A stretch of DNA of 64,000 bases from Inia geoffrensis (Eukaryota; Chordata; Mammalia; Artiodactyla; Iniidae): assembly GCA_036417435.1 (NCBI GenBank), contig CM070910.1, positions 14,573,501 to 14,637,500 of the forward strand, written 5' to 3'. The notes beneath the pieces are model-generated. The model ran no database searches, was not told where the DNA came from, and worked only from the letters and a program-made list of their open reading frames with translations. Made by a program: the position numbers and the translations under genes. Below are positions 10,926-23,182 of this stretch, piece after piece (the stretch's first letter is position 1; the number at the start of each line of letters is the position of its first letter).

Positions 10926-12667
10926 TAAAAGGCACCCATTTCTCATTGTTTTTCCATGTCATCACGCACCAAAAAATTTCCATCCATTTTCCCAAGAAAA
11001 TCAGTGCCTATCATTTCATGTTCTAACTCAAATTTTCCTTTCTTTTTCAAGAACTCTTTCCTGTATTCTCCCCAGGTCTTTCTTTCTCCACACTCTGTCT
11101 GCATTTCCCAGCTGCTTTTCACGGTTCAAACTCTGTTATAATCAGCGCTAAGGGACTACCTAAAATCCTTCTGCTAGGATTTTGGTGAATATACATGTCT
11201 TGAGATAAGCAGCCATCTGCTAGGACTTGGTAATATTCCTTACTGAATAGCGGTTTCTCTGGTGAGGCAGTTTCCATGAGTGGTAAGGGGTAGATGGGGA
11301 GAGGATGCAGATAAGGGATCTCCAGGATGCCTTCCCACGAGGGGTGCTAAATGCAGTGTGCCAGGGTGCCACGTCAGGGGAGGGAACGGTGCCCAAGTGT
11401 TGGCTCTGTTAATTAGCACCATTTGAAGACAATTATGACAAGACCACACGGGGAGAGCATGATGTTTCAAGTGGAGTAGACCATTAAGTAAACAGGAGTA
11501 CCGAACTGTATTTCCTGGGTGGTTGTGAAAAATCTTCCAAAACCTGAACAGAAGGATGCTGAGGGCTTTAGTTCTCTGGAGTAACCGAAAGGAAAAGCAC
11601 AAACAAAGCCACGTCACCACACCCTGATCACTCCCAAATCGTCCCAAGGGTACTCGACTTACTTTAATGTTTGTTAATAAGATAAGAACCTTGCAATTTC
11701 GGCTCCAGATAGATACGCGGCTGGTGTCTCCCATATCGCAGTCCATTAAGAGCCACTGCCCTTGGAAGACCAAGCAGGACCAAGCAGGGACCTGTGCTGG
11801 GAAGGTGCTGGAAGCAATGTTGGGGAGATAGGCTGGCTTCCCTCTGGCACCTCCCAGCTACCCAACCACACTCACCTTCTTGCTTCTCCTGTTCCCTTGG
11901 CTTTCACCACCCAGCTCTTGACTTACATCAGTCCTATTACAATCCTTGCTTCCCTGAATTCTGACCTTTGTTGAGTTTCTAATTCTCTTGCTTTCCTCCC
12001 TTCCTCTCAGATACAGTCAAAGCCTTGATTCTGTCTCCTAACCCTTTGCCACCTTCACCTGTGACCTAGGATCCTGGACCTCAGCCCGCTCTCTGCTGCC
12101 CCCGCCTGGTCCACCGCCGCATATGCAGATGGTGATCTGACGAACCGGCCCTTATCCAACGCAGCTTCACCTGATTTCTGACACCAACTCGAATTTTGCT
12201 AATTTTGTTTCACCATAGCCTGACTTAATGTATGGATTCCATGCAATTCTTAATACTTAATGGCCAGGTTATGCTAGTGAGTAAAGGAGTCACTTTAGGG
12301 GAAGTGTTTTTGTTTTTTTTTTTTAAGGTAACTGCTGAATGGTGGTAGCATGGCGAACATCCTAAAAAGTCTAGCCTAAAATGATGGCTTTTTTAAAATC
12401 ACGAGGACACACTGTATAAATGTAGAGTTATTCCAAAAAGTGACCATTGATGTAACATTGTTTTTTTTTTTTTCTTTCCTTCTACTTCAAATTTCCTATG
12501 ACAGTAATAAAGGGGGTGGAAAGAAGAAGAAAGAGAAGGAGAAAGAGGAAAGACTTCTGATTTGCGAAGCAGCTCAGAAACTTGTTAGAATAAGTTCCAG
12601 CCTCTGAAGCCATGAGTAAACCATGCAGCCATTCACAGTCAAATAGACAGCAGGAGCATAAACGCGT
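10926..12667. other. No recognised feature
   Basis: Includes the longest non-repeat open frame in the window (11240-11773 minus, 177 codons), which has no recognisable domain. A purine-rich run lies at about 12508-12552 and T runs near 12310 and 12462. No exon or repeat family was assigned. Confidence 0.4.
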
Positions 12668-12757
12668 GTTTACCTCTGCATCACCAGCACGTGGCTGGAA
12701 TCAGGTACACAGTAGACTTTCAACAAGTATTTGTTGAACAGATCAATGAATTCACAT
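12668..12757 (+). repeat. L2 3'-end fragment
   Basis: Sense L2 terminus: CATCACCAGCACGTGGC, then TTCAACAAGTATTTGTTGAACAG, matching the L2 end that normally reads CTCAATAAATATTTGTTGAATGAATG. Confidence 0.7.
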
Positions 12758-12958
12758 GTAATTAACAGCACTTTGTAATCCATACATTCACCTAGTAAAC
12801 TATACCTATGCATTTGTTCATTTATATAGCCTGGAAATGACAGCACTGCTCGTCATATGCACAGATACTCAATAGTTACATGCGCTATACTCTCTCCTCT
12901 TATAGCCTTAGTTATTCCTACCTTCATACTCCATATTACTGGTCAAAAATGGACCTAG

Positions 12959-14303
12959 AACTTAAAAGCTTTTGCACAGAAAAGGATACCATTGACAAAA
13001 TGAAAAGACAACCTACTGAATGAGAGAAAATATTTGCAAATGATATGACCGATACAAGGTCAATATCCAACATATATAAACAGCTCATACAACACAACAC
13101 TGGAAAAACAAACAACCCAATTAAAAATGGGCAGAAGACCTGAATAGACATTTTTCCAAAGAGGAAATGCAGATGGCCAACAGGCACATGAAAAGATGCT
13201 CAACATCATTAATCATCAAGGAAATGCAAATTAAAACCACTATGAGATATCACCTCACACCTGTCAGAATGGCCATCATCAAAAAGAACACAAATAACAG
13301 ATGTTGGCAAGAATGTGGAAAAAACGGGAACCCTCTTACATCATTGGTGGGAATGTAAATTGGTGCAGCCACTGTGGAAAACAGTATGGAGGTTTTTTCA
13401 AAAAGCCAAAAATAGGGCTTCCCTGGTGGCACAGTGGTTGAGAGTCCGCCTGCCGATGCAGGGGGCGCGGGTTCGTGCCCCGGTCCGGGAGGATCCCGCG
13501 TGCCGCGGAGCGGCTGGGCCCGTGAGCCATGGCCGCTGGGCCTGAGCGTCCGGAGCCTGTGCTCCGCAACGGGAGAGGCCACGGCAGTGAGAGGCCCGCG
13601 TACCATAAAAAAAAAAAAAAAGCCAAAAATAGAACTACCATATGACCCACCTATTTCACTCCTGGGTGTAAATCTGAAAAAAACAAAAACAAAACACTAA
13701 TTTGAAAATATACTTGCACCCTAATGTTCAAAGCAGCATTATTTACAATTGCCAAGATACGGTAGGAAGCAACCTAAGTGTTCATGAACAGATGAATGGA
13801 TAAAGAAGATGTGATATATATACATACATATATATATGTATGTATGTGTATATATATATATATGTAAGCAATGGAATACTACTCAGCCTTATAAAGAATG
13901 AAATTTTGCCCTTTGCAGCAACATGGATGGACTTGGAGGGCATTGTGCTAAGTGAAATAAGCCAGACAGAGAAAGACAAATACTGTACAGTATTGCTTGC
14001 GTGTAAAAAATACAACAAACTAGTGAACATAACATGAAAGAAGCAGACTCACAGATATAGAGAACCAACCAGCGGTTACCAGTAGAGAGAGGGAAGGGGG
14101 GAGGGGCAAGATAGGGGTAGAGGACTAAGAGGTACAAACTACTATGTATAAAATAAGCTCAAGGATATATTATACAACATGGGGAATATAGCCTATACTT
14201 TATAATAACCATAAATGGAGTATAACCTTTAAATTTGTGAATCGCTGTATTATACACCTGTAATTTATATGATATGACACATCAACTATATACTTCAATT
14301 ATA
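12959..14303 (+). mobile_element. L1 LINE, 5'-truncated, split by a CHR-2 SINE
   Basis: The 3' end of an L1: the C-terminal part of ORF2 (forward translation before the SINE includes [20 protein letters not shown]) and then the 3' UTR, including the AATGGAATACTACTCAGCC block. Flanked by a 14-bp TSD with one mismatch (12945-12958 and 14304-14317). The SINE at 13416-13617 interrupts ORF2. A TA/TG-rich stretch at 13813-13866 has grown in it. It is a dead copy that would have used target-primed reverse transcription. Confidence 0.92.
13416..13617 (+). mobile_element. CHR-2-type SINE, short form
   Basis: About 200 bp. Starts GGCTTCCCTGGTGGCACAG, has B-box-like GGTTCGTGCCCC, CGCGTGCCGCGGAGCGGC and ends GAGGCCCGCGTACCAT plus poly-A. 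Flanked by an exact 15-bp TSD (13401-13415 and 13618-13632) that lies inside the host L1 ORF2. Confidence 0.97.
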
Positions 14304-14317
14304 AAAAATGGGCCTAG

Positions 14318-14829
14318 GAGTAGGAAAAGTATTTATTTTTATAAATCACCAAAGCACTTCAAAGGCTGGCTCAGAAGATAGTGGTCTAAAAATACATCTC
14401 TACATTTTTCTTCTTTAGAAAACGTAGGATTTCTGAATGGAAATCTAATGCAGTCTTACTAATATTGTCTTACTAATATTGTCAGGTTCTTGCACCAATG
14501 TCTGGGGGGTATTTAGTGGGACTGATAAGTCTGATGATCTCAGGTAGAACAGAGCTGTTAACTTGGGTCCAATAGAAAATTATGCACTATCTTTTGTAAT
14601 AGAGAAAAGCCATTTGGCTATAATTAATGTCTAAATTAAGCGCACTGAGGATAGGTAGGTTTTTAAAATGGCAAAAAGTAACATGGAATTGTTTATAGTT
14701 TATTTTCATAGACTCAATATTGAGACATACGGTCTTAGAAAGATAAGCCCAAAGGCCCAGTACAACGTGATGGGAACAGAGCTGCCTATGTTACTTTGAA
14801 AAAGAGTAACTTTAATACCATGGCATTTT
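14318..14829. other. No recognised feature except a 14-bp tandem duplication
   Basis: GTCTTACTAATATT is repeated exactly in tandem at 14453-14466 and 14467-14480. The rest is unassigned. Confidence 0.5.
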
Positions 14830-15990
14830 AATTATTTACGGAAAAACTGACCAAACAAGATAAAGAGAGATATTATGTAACATAAAAGATACAATTTTAT
14901 AAAGGAAGTATAACAATCAGTAGACTGAAGGGCCCAAACAACGTAACAGCTAAATACATAAAGCAAAAGCTCTTTAGAAAGTGCAAGAACTTGATTAAAA
15001 GGCAATTATGGTGAAAGATGTCACTAGATCTCTATTAGAAGTAAATCAATATTACATCCAATTATCTACATTTGATAGTGATATAGGGATCCTGAGATTC
15101 AACTACAGAATATTTTTCCATCAACCATTTATAAAATTTGGTTATGAATTTAGGCACAAAGCATACGCTAAAAATTTTTACAGAGAAAAGTATAGGTTTA
15201 CAGAACAAATAATCTGATAATAATCCAATAAAACTGGGATAAAAAGATAAAACCTTTACTTAAAAATTAGGATATATATACTTAACTAACTTTAGAACTG
15301 AAGAAATCAAAGGTGATACTCAAACTATCTTGAAGGCAATGAAAAAGATGCTTCACACCAAAACTCATGGGTCACAAAAGAAACTGAGTTGAATGAAGTT
15401 TTTTTGTATATCATATATATAATGATATATATTATATAATTATAATATCTATATAATTGTTTCTTTATATCTGTAATTGTATGTTTACAATGTAATTATC
15501 TGTATAATTATATCTATATTATATAGACATCATAGTTATACAATATACGTGATTTTATATTATATAAGTATATATAATAATATAAAATGATAAATATATC
15601 ATGTAATATATTATATAATATCATATATAGTATATATTATCTATACTATATATAATTTAATACTCATTTTAAGAAATCAGAAATGAGCAAAATAAATCCA
15701 AAAAATTTAAGAGAAATCAGAACCTAAAGCTAAAGAAAGACTAAAAAGAAAGAAAGAATAAGTAAATCTGAAAGCTGTTTCTTTGAAAAGACCAATAAAA
15801 TAGATCTATTTCTTATAAACCTGATATGGAAAAAAACAAGAGAGAGAAAGAATTAAAATATGTAAAACTAACAATGAGAAAACAGTAGTGTTTAAGAGAA
15901 TTACACAGGCAAACCCAAGACAGTATAAAAAACCTCCTGGCAAACCTTCCTAGAAAGATATAAATTACTAAAATTGACCCAAGAAATTGT
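14830..15990 (+). repeat. Old L1 (L1M or HAL1-like) ORF2 relic
   Basis: A heavily decayed LINE-1 in sense orientation. The most telling block is GAAAGCTGTTTCTTTGAAAAGACCAATAAAATAGA near 15770-15805, equivalent to the L1 ORF2 'SWFFEKI NKID' region, with flanking A-rich L1-like sequence on both sides. An AT-rich tract at 15405-15662 interrupts it. Left boundary uncertain. Confidence 0.6.
15405..15662. repeat. AT-rich low-complexity tract
   Basis: About 260 bp composed almost wholly of irregular TATAT, ATAATATA and TTATATAA units with very little G or C. It can form many small hairpins. It looks like an expanded TA microsatellite that has since decayed. Confidence 0.85.
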
Positions 15991-16304
15991 GGGAAAGTTG
16001 AGTACGTCAATTATCATAGAGCGGGAAAGGTCTCAGAGAGCTGTCTTTGAAAATGGGTTTATGAGCTAATGGGGTCACAGCTTAGTCCTATTTAACACAT
16101 AAAGGAAACACGAATTATGAGGAGACCATTCCCTAAATGGCCTGGTGGGTTCCCTGCTCCTTATAGGCCAGAGGCATGGAGTTGGGGTCTGGTGGGACCA
16201 GAGCCAACAAACACTTCTCCTGTGTTTGCACCTTTACTTTGTAGGGCCAAAGCAACAGTGAGACTTGAAGGAAAACTTGCCCTGATCCCCTCTTGGAAAA
16301 TACA

Positions 16305-16552
16305 GCTAGCTGGTGGAGCAGAGCGGTTAAGACAGTGGATGCTGGAGGCACGCCTGGGGTTGGTTCCTGGCACTCCCACTGACTAGCTGTTCAACCACCC
16401 TAAGCCTCCATTTTCTCAGCTATAAAGTGGGACTAATAGTGGCGCCCACCTCAGGGGTTACTGTGTTGATGAGATGAGCAGTAAACACTTGCAAAGATCT
16501 ACCATCATGCCAAGCACATGACATGCTCAGAGTGTTAATATTGTTATTTCAA
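16305..16552 (+). repeat. MIR SINE relic, nearly full length
   Basis: Sense MIR: a tRNA-like head (GAGCGGTTAAGACAGTGGATGCTGG), the core (CCTCCATTTTCTCAGCTATAAAGTGGG) and the 3' LINE-like end (GCCAAGCACATGACATG). The order is intact and the length is close to full MIR. Confidence 0.85.
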
Positions 16553-16939
16553 TTAGGCCGAGAAAACTACACAAAAAGATAAAAGAGAACAAAAAGCAAA
16601 CACAGAACAGCTGCCGTCAAGAGCAAGAACTTCTGACTCCTAGTTACCCACCTTGTACTGGGAATTCTCCAAGAACTTCCTCTCCATTCCCTGGGAGCAT
16701 AGCTGTACCCCTCATTTCTCTATTCCACTTCCTCTATGATCCCTTAACACATTCCTCTGAGATCCATTCTGAGGCCAATCCTACCTCACTTTCTACATAG
16801 TGTTTTACTACATTTTTTTCTCTGAAAAAGGAAAGTAATGTGACCCATTTCCTCAACTCCTTCCTCTCCATTTCAATACATATCTTCTATGTATCGTATA
16901 TCTTTCACCTAGACTTGCCTCCCATTTTTCTCACCAACT

Positions 16940-17304
16940 GAAACATTCGTTCATTCGACGGACACTTCATTGAGCTCCTACTGTGTGCCAGGAGCAAAGG
17001 GAACTGTACTGACTAAGCAGAAGAGGTCTCTGCCCCAGTGAAGCTAGTGGAAAGAGGCGGACAACGAATAGACAAGAGAACGTCAAGTGGCGAGAAATGC
17101 AGTGGAGATGTGGGTATTGGAATGGACACTGGCTGCTTTGGATTGGATGATCAGGGAAGGCCTTAATGATACAAAGGTTACAAAGGTGATACAAAGGAGG
17201 CAGCCACGGAAGGGTCTGAGCAAAGAGCACTGCAGGAAGATGGAATTGCTGGAACAAAGGCCCAGGCGGGAGCAATCTGGGCAGGGCTGAGAAAATGCAA
17301 GAGA
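16940..17304 (-). repeat. L2 LINE relic, 3' part
   Basis: Reverse L2 starting at its 3' terminus (ATTCGTTCATTCGACGGACACTTCATTGAGCTCCTACTGTGTGCCAGG), continuing through ATGATCAGGGAAGGCC and GAACAAAGGCCCAGGCGGGAGC, the L2 C-terminal coding region. Interrupted at about 17305 by a MER2-like MITE and resuming at about 17607. Confidence 0.85.
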
Positions 17305-17308
17305 TACA

Positions 17309-17606
17309 CAGTCGTCCCTCGGTATCTGTGAGGGATTGGTTCCAGGACCTCCGTGGATACCAAAATCCTCGGGTGCCCAAGTGCCTTATATAAAATGGTG
17401 AAGTATTTGCTTATAACCTATACACGTTTCCTTCCATATACTTTAAATCATCTCTAGATTACCTAATACGACATAAAGAGTAGCCAGTGCAAGGCAAATT
17501 CAAGTTTTGCTTTTTGGAACTTTCTGGAAATTTTTGAAAAATATTTTTGACATGCAGTGGGTAGAATCCGCAGATGCAGAGCCCGTGGATAAGGAGGGCT
17601 GACCGT
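17309..17606 (+). mobile_element. Tigger-type MITE (MER2-like), TcMar superfamily
   Basis: Starts CAGTCGTCCCTCGGTATC and ends GGAGGGCTGACCG followed by TA, giving diverged inverted termini. The interior GGTTCCAGGACCTCCGTGG, CCTTATATAAAATGG and TTTAAATCATCTCTAGATTACC are distinctive of MER2. Roughly 300 bp, with no transposase. It lies inside an L2 copy. Confidence 0.88.
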
Positions 17607-17725
17607 AAAAGGCAGTAGGGAATATAGGAGGAATTATAGCTAGAGAGGCAGATAGGAGCCAGTTCACAGGGGCTTTTGCGGTCCAGATAAAGAGCCTAGA
17701 TATTTTTCCAAGTGCAAAGCAAGGC
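17607..17725 (-). repeat. L2 LINE relic, continuation
   Basis: Continues the L2 from 16940-17304 across the MITE: AGATAGGAGCCAGTTCACAGGGG and AAGAGCCTAGATATTTT correspond to the next part of reverse L2 ORF2 (GGGGCCAGATCATGTAGGGCC in consensus-like copies). Confidence 0.6.
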
Positions 17726-17997
17726 CACTTTTCCTCCCTCCAAGACTAAGTTTCTCCCATGCACTTATTCCATAGCCTTTAGCCTGGGTCTAAGTTTACC
17801 TCCAACAAGCTCTCTTCAATATCTTCCATTTCTTCCCTCTCCCATGTGCCCCTCCCCTCAACTTGACACATGCTTCAAGATCTCCCATTAATTAAAAGAA
17901 ATAAACTTCCCTTGATTCTGCTTCTCACTCCAACCAGTCCCATTTATATTTGTTTTCACTACACTTTCTTTAAAACCTCCTAATGATGGCAAACACA

Positions 17998-18216
17998 CAT
18001 AAAGCTTATTTATGCCAGGCTCTGACAGCCTTATCCTTTATTAACTTATTTAATCCTCACAACAACCTTATCAGGTGGTTATATGGTTATGCCCATTTCA
18101 CGGATGAAGAAACTGAGGCAGGGGTCATTAATAATTTGCCCAAGATCATCCCGCTAACAAGTGGCAATCCCAAGATTCCCAGGCAAACATTCTGGTGCCA
18201 GAGTCTTCCCTCTTAG
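17998..18216 (-). repeat. MIR SINE relic
   Basis: Reverse MIR with well-kept core: TTTAATCCTCACAACAACC, CCCATTTCACGGATGAAGAAACTGAGGCA, TGCCCAAGATCAT and a tRNA-head end TGGTGCCAGAGTCTTCC. Confidence 0.9.
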
Positions 18217-21200
18217 TCTAGTTTGGCACTCCGGGGCTTGCTCCCTGAATAGGACTTTTGTCTCCTCAGGTTCCTCAAGCAATTTTTTTAAGGCTGTTGT
18301 TGTCCCTTCTTCCCCCACCTTCTTAAATTTCTCTGTCGATTTCATAGTGTGGAATACCTTCTCCTTGGTGGGACACACTCCTCCCACGGTTCCCGTGCAG
18401 CTCACCTTTAACCCCCTTCTCCTTCCTCCCCGTGACACTAGCCCATTTCCAGAAACGAGCACCTGCACCCAGGTCTCAGTACACAGCTTCCTCACTGGTG
18501 CCGATCCCTTTAGGGGATAAATTTCCCCACCACTGCAGTGAAGGTCTCTGAAGCCCAGTTTTCACCAACACCCTGCTCAGATATATGCTCTGGTTCCACG
18601 TTTCCTACAGAACTGAGAGGTCATGGAGCCAGGTCAAGAAGACGGCAGTGGGCCTGGCCAGGTCAGTGGAGACTGGATGGAGGGGACAAGCCCAGGAGCT
18701 GTGGGCCCTTTTGTCATACTCATCCACTGGGAACCTGATTTCTGCTTCCACAGGAGCGGGGAAACATGCAGTTTTCTTCATAGAAGTAGTTGAGCTTATT
18801 AACCAATAGATGCTCTTTAAAGTACAGTAATGACAAAAAGAAGCATCTGTCTCTGCCTCCAGACCAGCTGTGCAACTTCTTTTCCCCACTTCTAACAGCT
18901 CAACAAGAGGGCCAGTATTTGGGATCCCCTGGGAATGGGACTTTTTTCTTTCTAATATCTCCAAATCTAATATTTAATTTTTTTCAGTGCAGTTTTTCTT
19001 CCCCACTACAGGTTTAAATCAATTTCAGAATGCCAGTTACTTATGGCGGACACATTTCAACAATTTTCTATGAAGAGTCCAAAGAAAGACACTGAAATTA
19101 GCCAATTTCTTCTCATTACTATAGTTGTACTAGTGGAATTTTTTTTCAATAATTTCTTAGCTTTTCAATGCAATTGAAATTCTTTAGACCCTGACAAAAT
19201 AAAATGTAATTTTAAAGTGTTACTAGAAAATATAGAAGGAAATAACTGTCCAAGAGATTTAGGGGAATTGAAATAAAATAAATGATTTGAGAACTAAAAT
19301 GGTATAAAATTCTTGTCTCTGTCTCTTTGTAGCAATCATTTGACATACTATCTCTACATCCCTCAAAGAGGATATGGATAAGAATGAAATCACTTCTTAA
19401 TATGCCATTCTGTTTTTGGAAAATGCGATACAACATTTTATGTTAGCAGTCTGAGGTGATTTAGAAATCATTTATTTTTGACGTATCTGAAACCTTTTAA
19501 GTCTTGGCATGGGAAAAGGGAGGGTAGATCTATTTCTTAAAAGGAGAAGAAAAGGAGGGCTGGGAAGAATAGTGCTGGCCTAGTGGGATGACGGTGAGGC
19601 TAGGCATCTCTCCCTGGGACCACCTAGCTGTCACCCCCTGCCCAGCACCCTCACCTTCAGTTAAGTCATCAAGGCACTGGTTCTATACCTGCCAAAATCA
19701 ACGTTCATCCTGAACAGAAAATAAGTGGTCCACATTTACTCCCACTAAGCTCCAACTGGCCCAAGAGAGGAGTGGGGAGAGGAAAGAGCAGCCTTGAGTA
19801 AACTTCTGTGTGGAAGACAGAGGAGGCCTTGCAGACAGCAGTCAAAATCCGCTGTCCTGACCACGGAAGAGCTATGCTTGCTCTGGTTCCGTGGCGTCCA
19901 GCTCTGGAGTCCTCTGCTTCCAAGTTCCGAGCTCACAATTCTCTACCCACGTTGTCTCTTTAAAACAAAATCTCTCTGAGGCCAAATTTAATGATGAAAT
20001 TAACAATGATTTATGTGTCATGACAGACACTTCTAAAAAACAAACCACTTTAAAAATCAGTTGCCTGGATGGCGCTTGGGTTTAGGTCCAATTCCCTGTT
20101 ACCCTGCTATTTCTCTGACCCAACCCACCTCATTTTCTTGTTTAATGGAGGAGGCTCCCAGCCAGGAAAATAAGAGCATGAAAGCGACCGCGCAGGACAC
20201 AGCTGCGAGCAAGGAAGAATATTAATTCTGCTCATTCTAAACTATACCCCTCCACAAAGAGGATTTCGGGTGTTCACAAAACTTGCTTTGATTTTTATCA
20301 CTGCTATTTCTGTTCATAATATTAACAGTAATGCGACAAAAACATATTTTGAGGACTACAAGTTTTTGGCAGTTAGATTTGGCATATTTTCTACCTATTC
20401 TACAATTGAAGGCAGTAATTTGGAAAATACTTATTACTTTGTAAACCCAAACTCATCATAATAATAAAATGATTATGAGTGTTATCTCTTTTTCTCCTAA
20501 GACCATTTTCAAGACAATTCTCCATCTTCCTTTCCTATTTCCTTTTCAGTTTAGAAGTGGAAGAGTTTTGTTGAGGAAAAGAAAGGGTCGAAGGCAGAAA
20601 AAAAACAGACACATCAGATTTCTCTTAACTGACTCTCAGCAACAAGGCTGATTGGTCTCACAAATTAAAAGAAGAGAAAATAAAACTTTGCACGCGGGAT
20701 AGGGAGATTTAGCTTGTTTTTCAAACTTTAAGAAAACGGTGCCGTTTGCGTTGAGAAAAATAATTTACTATTTTTGTCAGGCAGGTGCTGTGTGTATGAA
20801 CTTGTTTGGGTGCTCAATCGCTGACCTTTATCAGATGGGCTAGAGAGCCGGGATTTTGGCAGGTCACACCGTCAAAGATAAATCTGTGCCTGGTATTTTT
20901 CTGCCAAAAGGAAAAGTACCTTCTCGTGTTATCTAAAGCATTATCCTTATCATTACCTGATACATTTTTAATAGTTATTTCTTTGGTAATCATTTTCTTC
21001 ATACGCTATAGGGTTTAATAGTAGATCATTTAGAAACTAAGTATCAGTGTTGCTTAAGTTCTCTAAATTAATTTACTTCAAAATATGGTAATGGCATCCT
21101 TGTTTATTTGCTCTCACAGAAGGCTGACCTTCTCCCAGTAATCCATAAAAGCAGTGCTCACTTCCATCTGGTGGTAATACGAGTTTTCAGCATGTCCTAC

Positions 21201-21231
21201 AATCTAAATATGGTTTTCTCCATGGGATCTG
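18217..21231. other. Long stretch without recognised features
   Basis: About 3 kb with no recognised repeat, RNA or exon. Open frames of up to 119 codons (for example 18161-18520 plus and 18605-18964 minus) lack recognisable domains and overlap open frames on the other strand. AT content rises after 19000. It may be ordinary unique intergenic DNA. Confidence 0.4.
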
Positions 21232-21246
21232 TATTTCCTCACTTCT

Positions 21247-21373
21247 TTTCTTTGAAGCAGGGTTGATTTACAGTGTTGTATTCATTTCTGGTGTACAGCA
21301 AAGTGATTCAGTTATTCATATATAGACATATTCTTTTTCACATTCCTTTCCATTATGGTTTATGGTTTATTTA
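21247..21373 (-). mobile_element. L1 3'-tail insertion, severely 5'-truncated
   Basis: A roughly 127-bp piece of the cetartiodactyl L1 3' UTR in reverse orientation, recognised by GGTGTACAGCAAAGTGATTCAG. It is flanked by an exact 15-bp TSD (TATTTCCTCACTTCT at 21232-21246 and 21374-21388), which proves it is a complete insertion and not the remnant of a longer one. Confidence 0.92.
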
Positions 21374-21388
21374 TATTTCCTCACTTCT

Positions 21389-22304
21389 AAGTCACCACTT
21401 CAATCTTTTTCTTACTTCAAATTACGGTTACTTTTATCCACGTGCTAAGAGTGTGATGTAACTGGCATGACATCAAAGGTAACCAGAAGGCAGTGGGGAA
21501 GCTGCTAAAAGGCATCCAGGATCCTTCCTAGAAAGGACATCTTTGAAGAGCAGGGTCTGAGGCAGAGAGAACCCTCACGAAGCAACAGGGCTTCAGTGAA
21601 AACCTACATATGCTCCAAGTTCTCTTTGGAGTTAATTTCCTCCACTTTTAGGCTGCTGATTCTTTCCTAGTCTTATTTCTTCACTATCTGGAAGAATCGG
21701 TGCTTTGTTTTAGACCACAGCCATAGAACACATACAATCAGAACTTCCCTCGTGTATTGTTCTTGTGTGTCGGTCTCTAATTGTCCCCTGTTGTAAGGCT
21801 TTTTCTCCAACAAGATTGTCATCTCCTTGAAATCAGACAGTACTTTTTTTGAGCCACCGTTAGCACCTCTCCCAATCCCGGGGACATGGTGAAAGCTCTC
21901 AGAGGAAATGAATGGAATTGAACAAAGAAGGAGAACAAACCTAATTCTCACATCAGTGATCAATAACCCAAAGAAATGGCACTAATGCTTCAATTACTAT
22001 GGACAATTAATCTGAAAAAAAAAAATTGAAACCAAAGGCACCAACCCTTTCGTGGGAACTAAGTCCGAGTCTATAGTAGTCAGTTCTTACTGAATGTATT
22101 GAGAGAAATGCTGACACTTAGACTACGGTCCAGAAATCTCAGTTGCAGCAGAAGAAAAGGTCTCGAAATAAAAGTGGTGAGTAGATAAATATGAATGAGA
22201 TGTTGAAGTACCCAACCCACAGGAAGATCTACAGGCCCTTGTTAATTAATTAACGAATTAATTTCTAAATCAACTCCTTCCTGTAGCGGAGACACAATCT
22301 CAGA
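21389..22304. other. No recognised feature
   Basis: Unassigned sequence with an A run near 22016-22026. A 96-codon minus frame at 21673-21963 has no recognisable domain. Confidence 0.4.
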
Positions 22305-22450
22305 CACCATGTGTCCCAGGTGCTGTATAAAACGTGCCACACGTAATTGAATAATCACCAAAAAGGAAACTGAGGCTCAAATAGGTGAGAAAATGTCTCC
22401 AAGAGCGTACAGCCAAATCCCACCTTACCAGTGGAGTAGCTTACACCATC
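22305..22450 (-). repeat. MIR SINE relic
   Basis: Reverse MIR: TGTGTCCCAGGTGCTG, AAAAAGGAAACTGAGGCTCAAATAGG and a CAGCCAAATCCCACC head region. Moderately diverged. Confidence 0.7.
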
Positions 22451-22474
22451 TGTTTACCAATGAGAATCATGACC

Positions 22475-22582
22475 CTCCGGTAGTTTAGGAGACTTACCCA
22501 ATGTTACATTGGGTTTGGGGCCAAACCATTCCTAGAACCAGGCCTCCTGAGTCACACTTGAGGCATGCTTTCCATTATAGAA
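22475..22582 (-). repeat. MIR-like fragment (weak)
   Basis: GACTTACCCAATGTTACATTGGG followed by GAACCAGGCCTCCTGAGTCAC resembles the tRNA-head half of a second reverse MIR lying beside the first. Confidence 0.45.
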
Positions 22583-22994
22583 TAAACAATGACTTAATTT
22601 ACTAGCTGTACAAAAGTTTAACAAAAATTTTCCAGAGAAGCATGGAACACTCCCCATTTTTTTTTTCTTATAAACAAAACCCTTCATTTTCCAAATAACA
22701 TGCTAAAGACTTTTAAAACTATTCTTTGCAACTAATGTTGAACAGAAGCTGAGAAGTGGTGGAGTTGGTACCCCTTTGTCTCTGGTTCCTGGAGGCTGAC
22801 GCTCCTTCACCGAGGAGGAAGAGGAGTCTCCAAACCCTTCCTCGTGATCCATCTCCTCTGGTTGTTGCCACTCACTGACCTGTGGTCTTCTCTGCTTTTC
22901 ATGTCACGACCCATGGGTTTGCTGACGCAGAAGTGGGGGATGAGGCAGTAGAGAGAGCTGGCAGCGGTAGTCCCTGGAGATACGGCACAGAGGT

Positions 22995-23182
22995 CGAGCT
23001 TAGCCCAAGACCCAGAGACGCCTGGGTTGGAAGGCTGCTTCTTTCATTTCCCAGCTTTTGATTGAGGACAAATTATTTAACCTCTGTTTTCTCCCCTTTC
23101 ACAGTGTTGCTTATCCCAAGGTGGATACGAAGGTGACATGAAAATCAGTTCTCAGTAAGTATTACACATGGTTATTATTTCC
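22995..23182 (+). repeat. MIR SINE relic
   Basis: Sense MIR: GACGCCTGGGTTGGAAGGCTG, ATTATTTAACCTCTGTTTTCTCCCC and an end with GTAAGTATTACACATGGTTATTATT. Confidence 0.65.

Noticed and set aside
11240..11773. 177-codon minus-strand open frame
   Set aside because: Longest frame outside known repeats, but no recognisable domain or splice context. Its composition looks like translated noncoding sequence.
20810..20880. GATA/E-box-like cluster (TTTATCAGATGG, then AAAGATAAAT) as an enhancer
   Set aside because: Short motifs of this kind occur by chance in AT-rich DNA. No conservation data are available.
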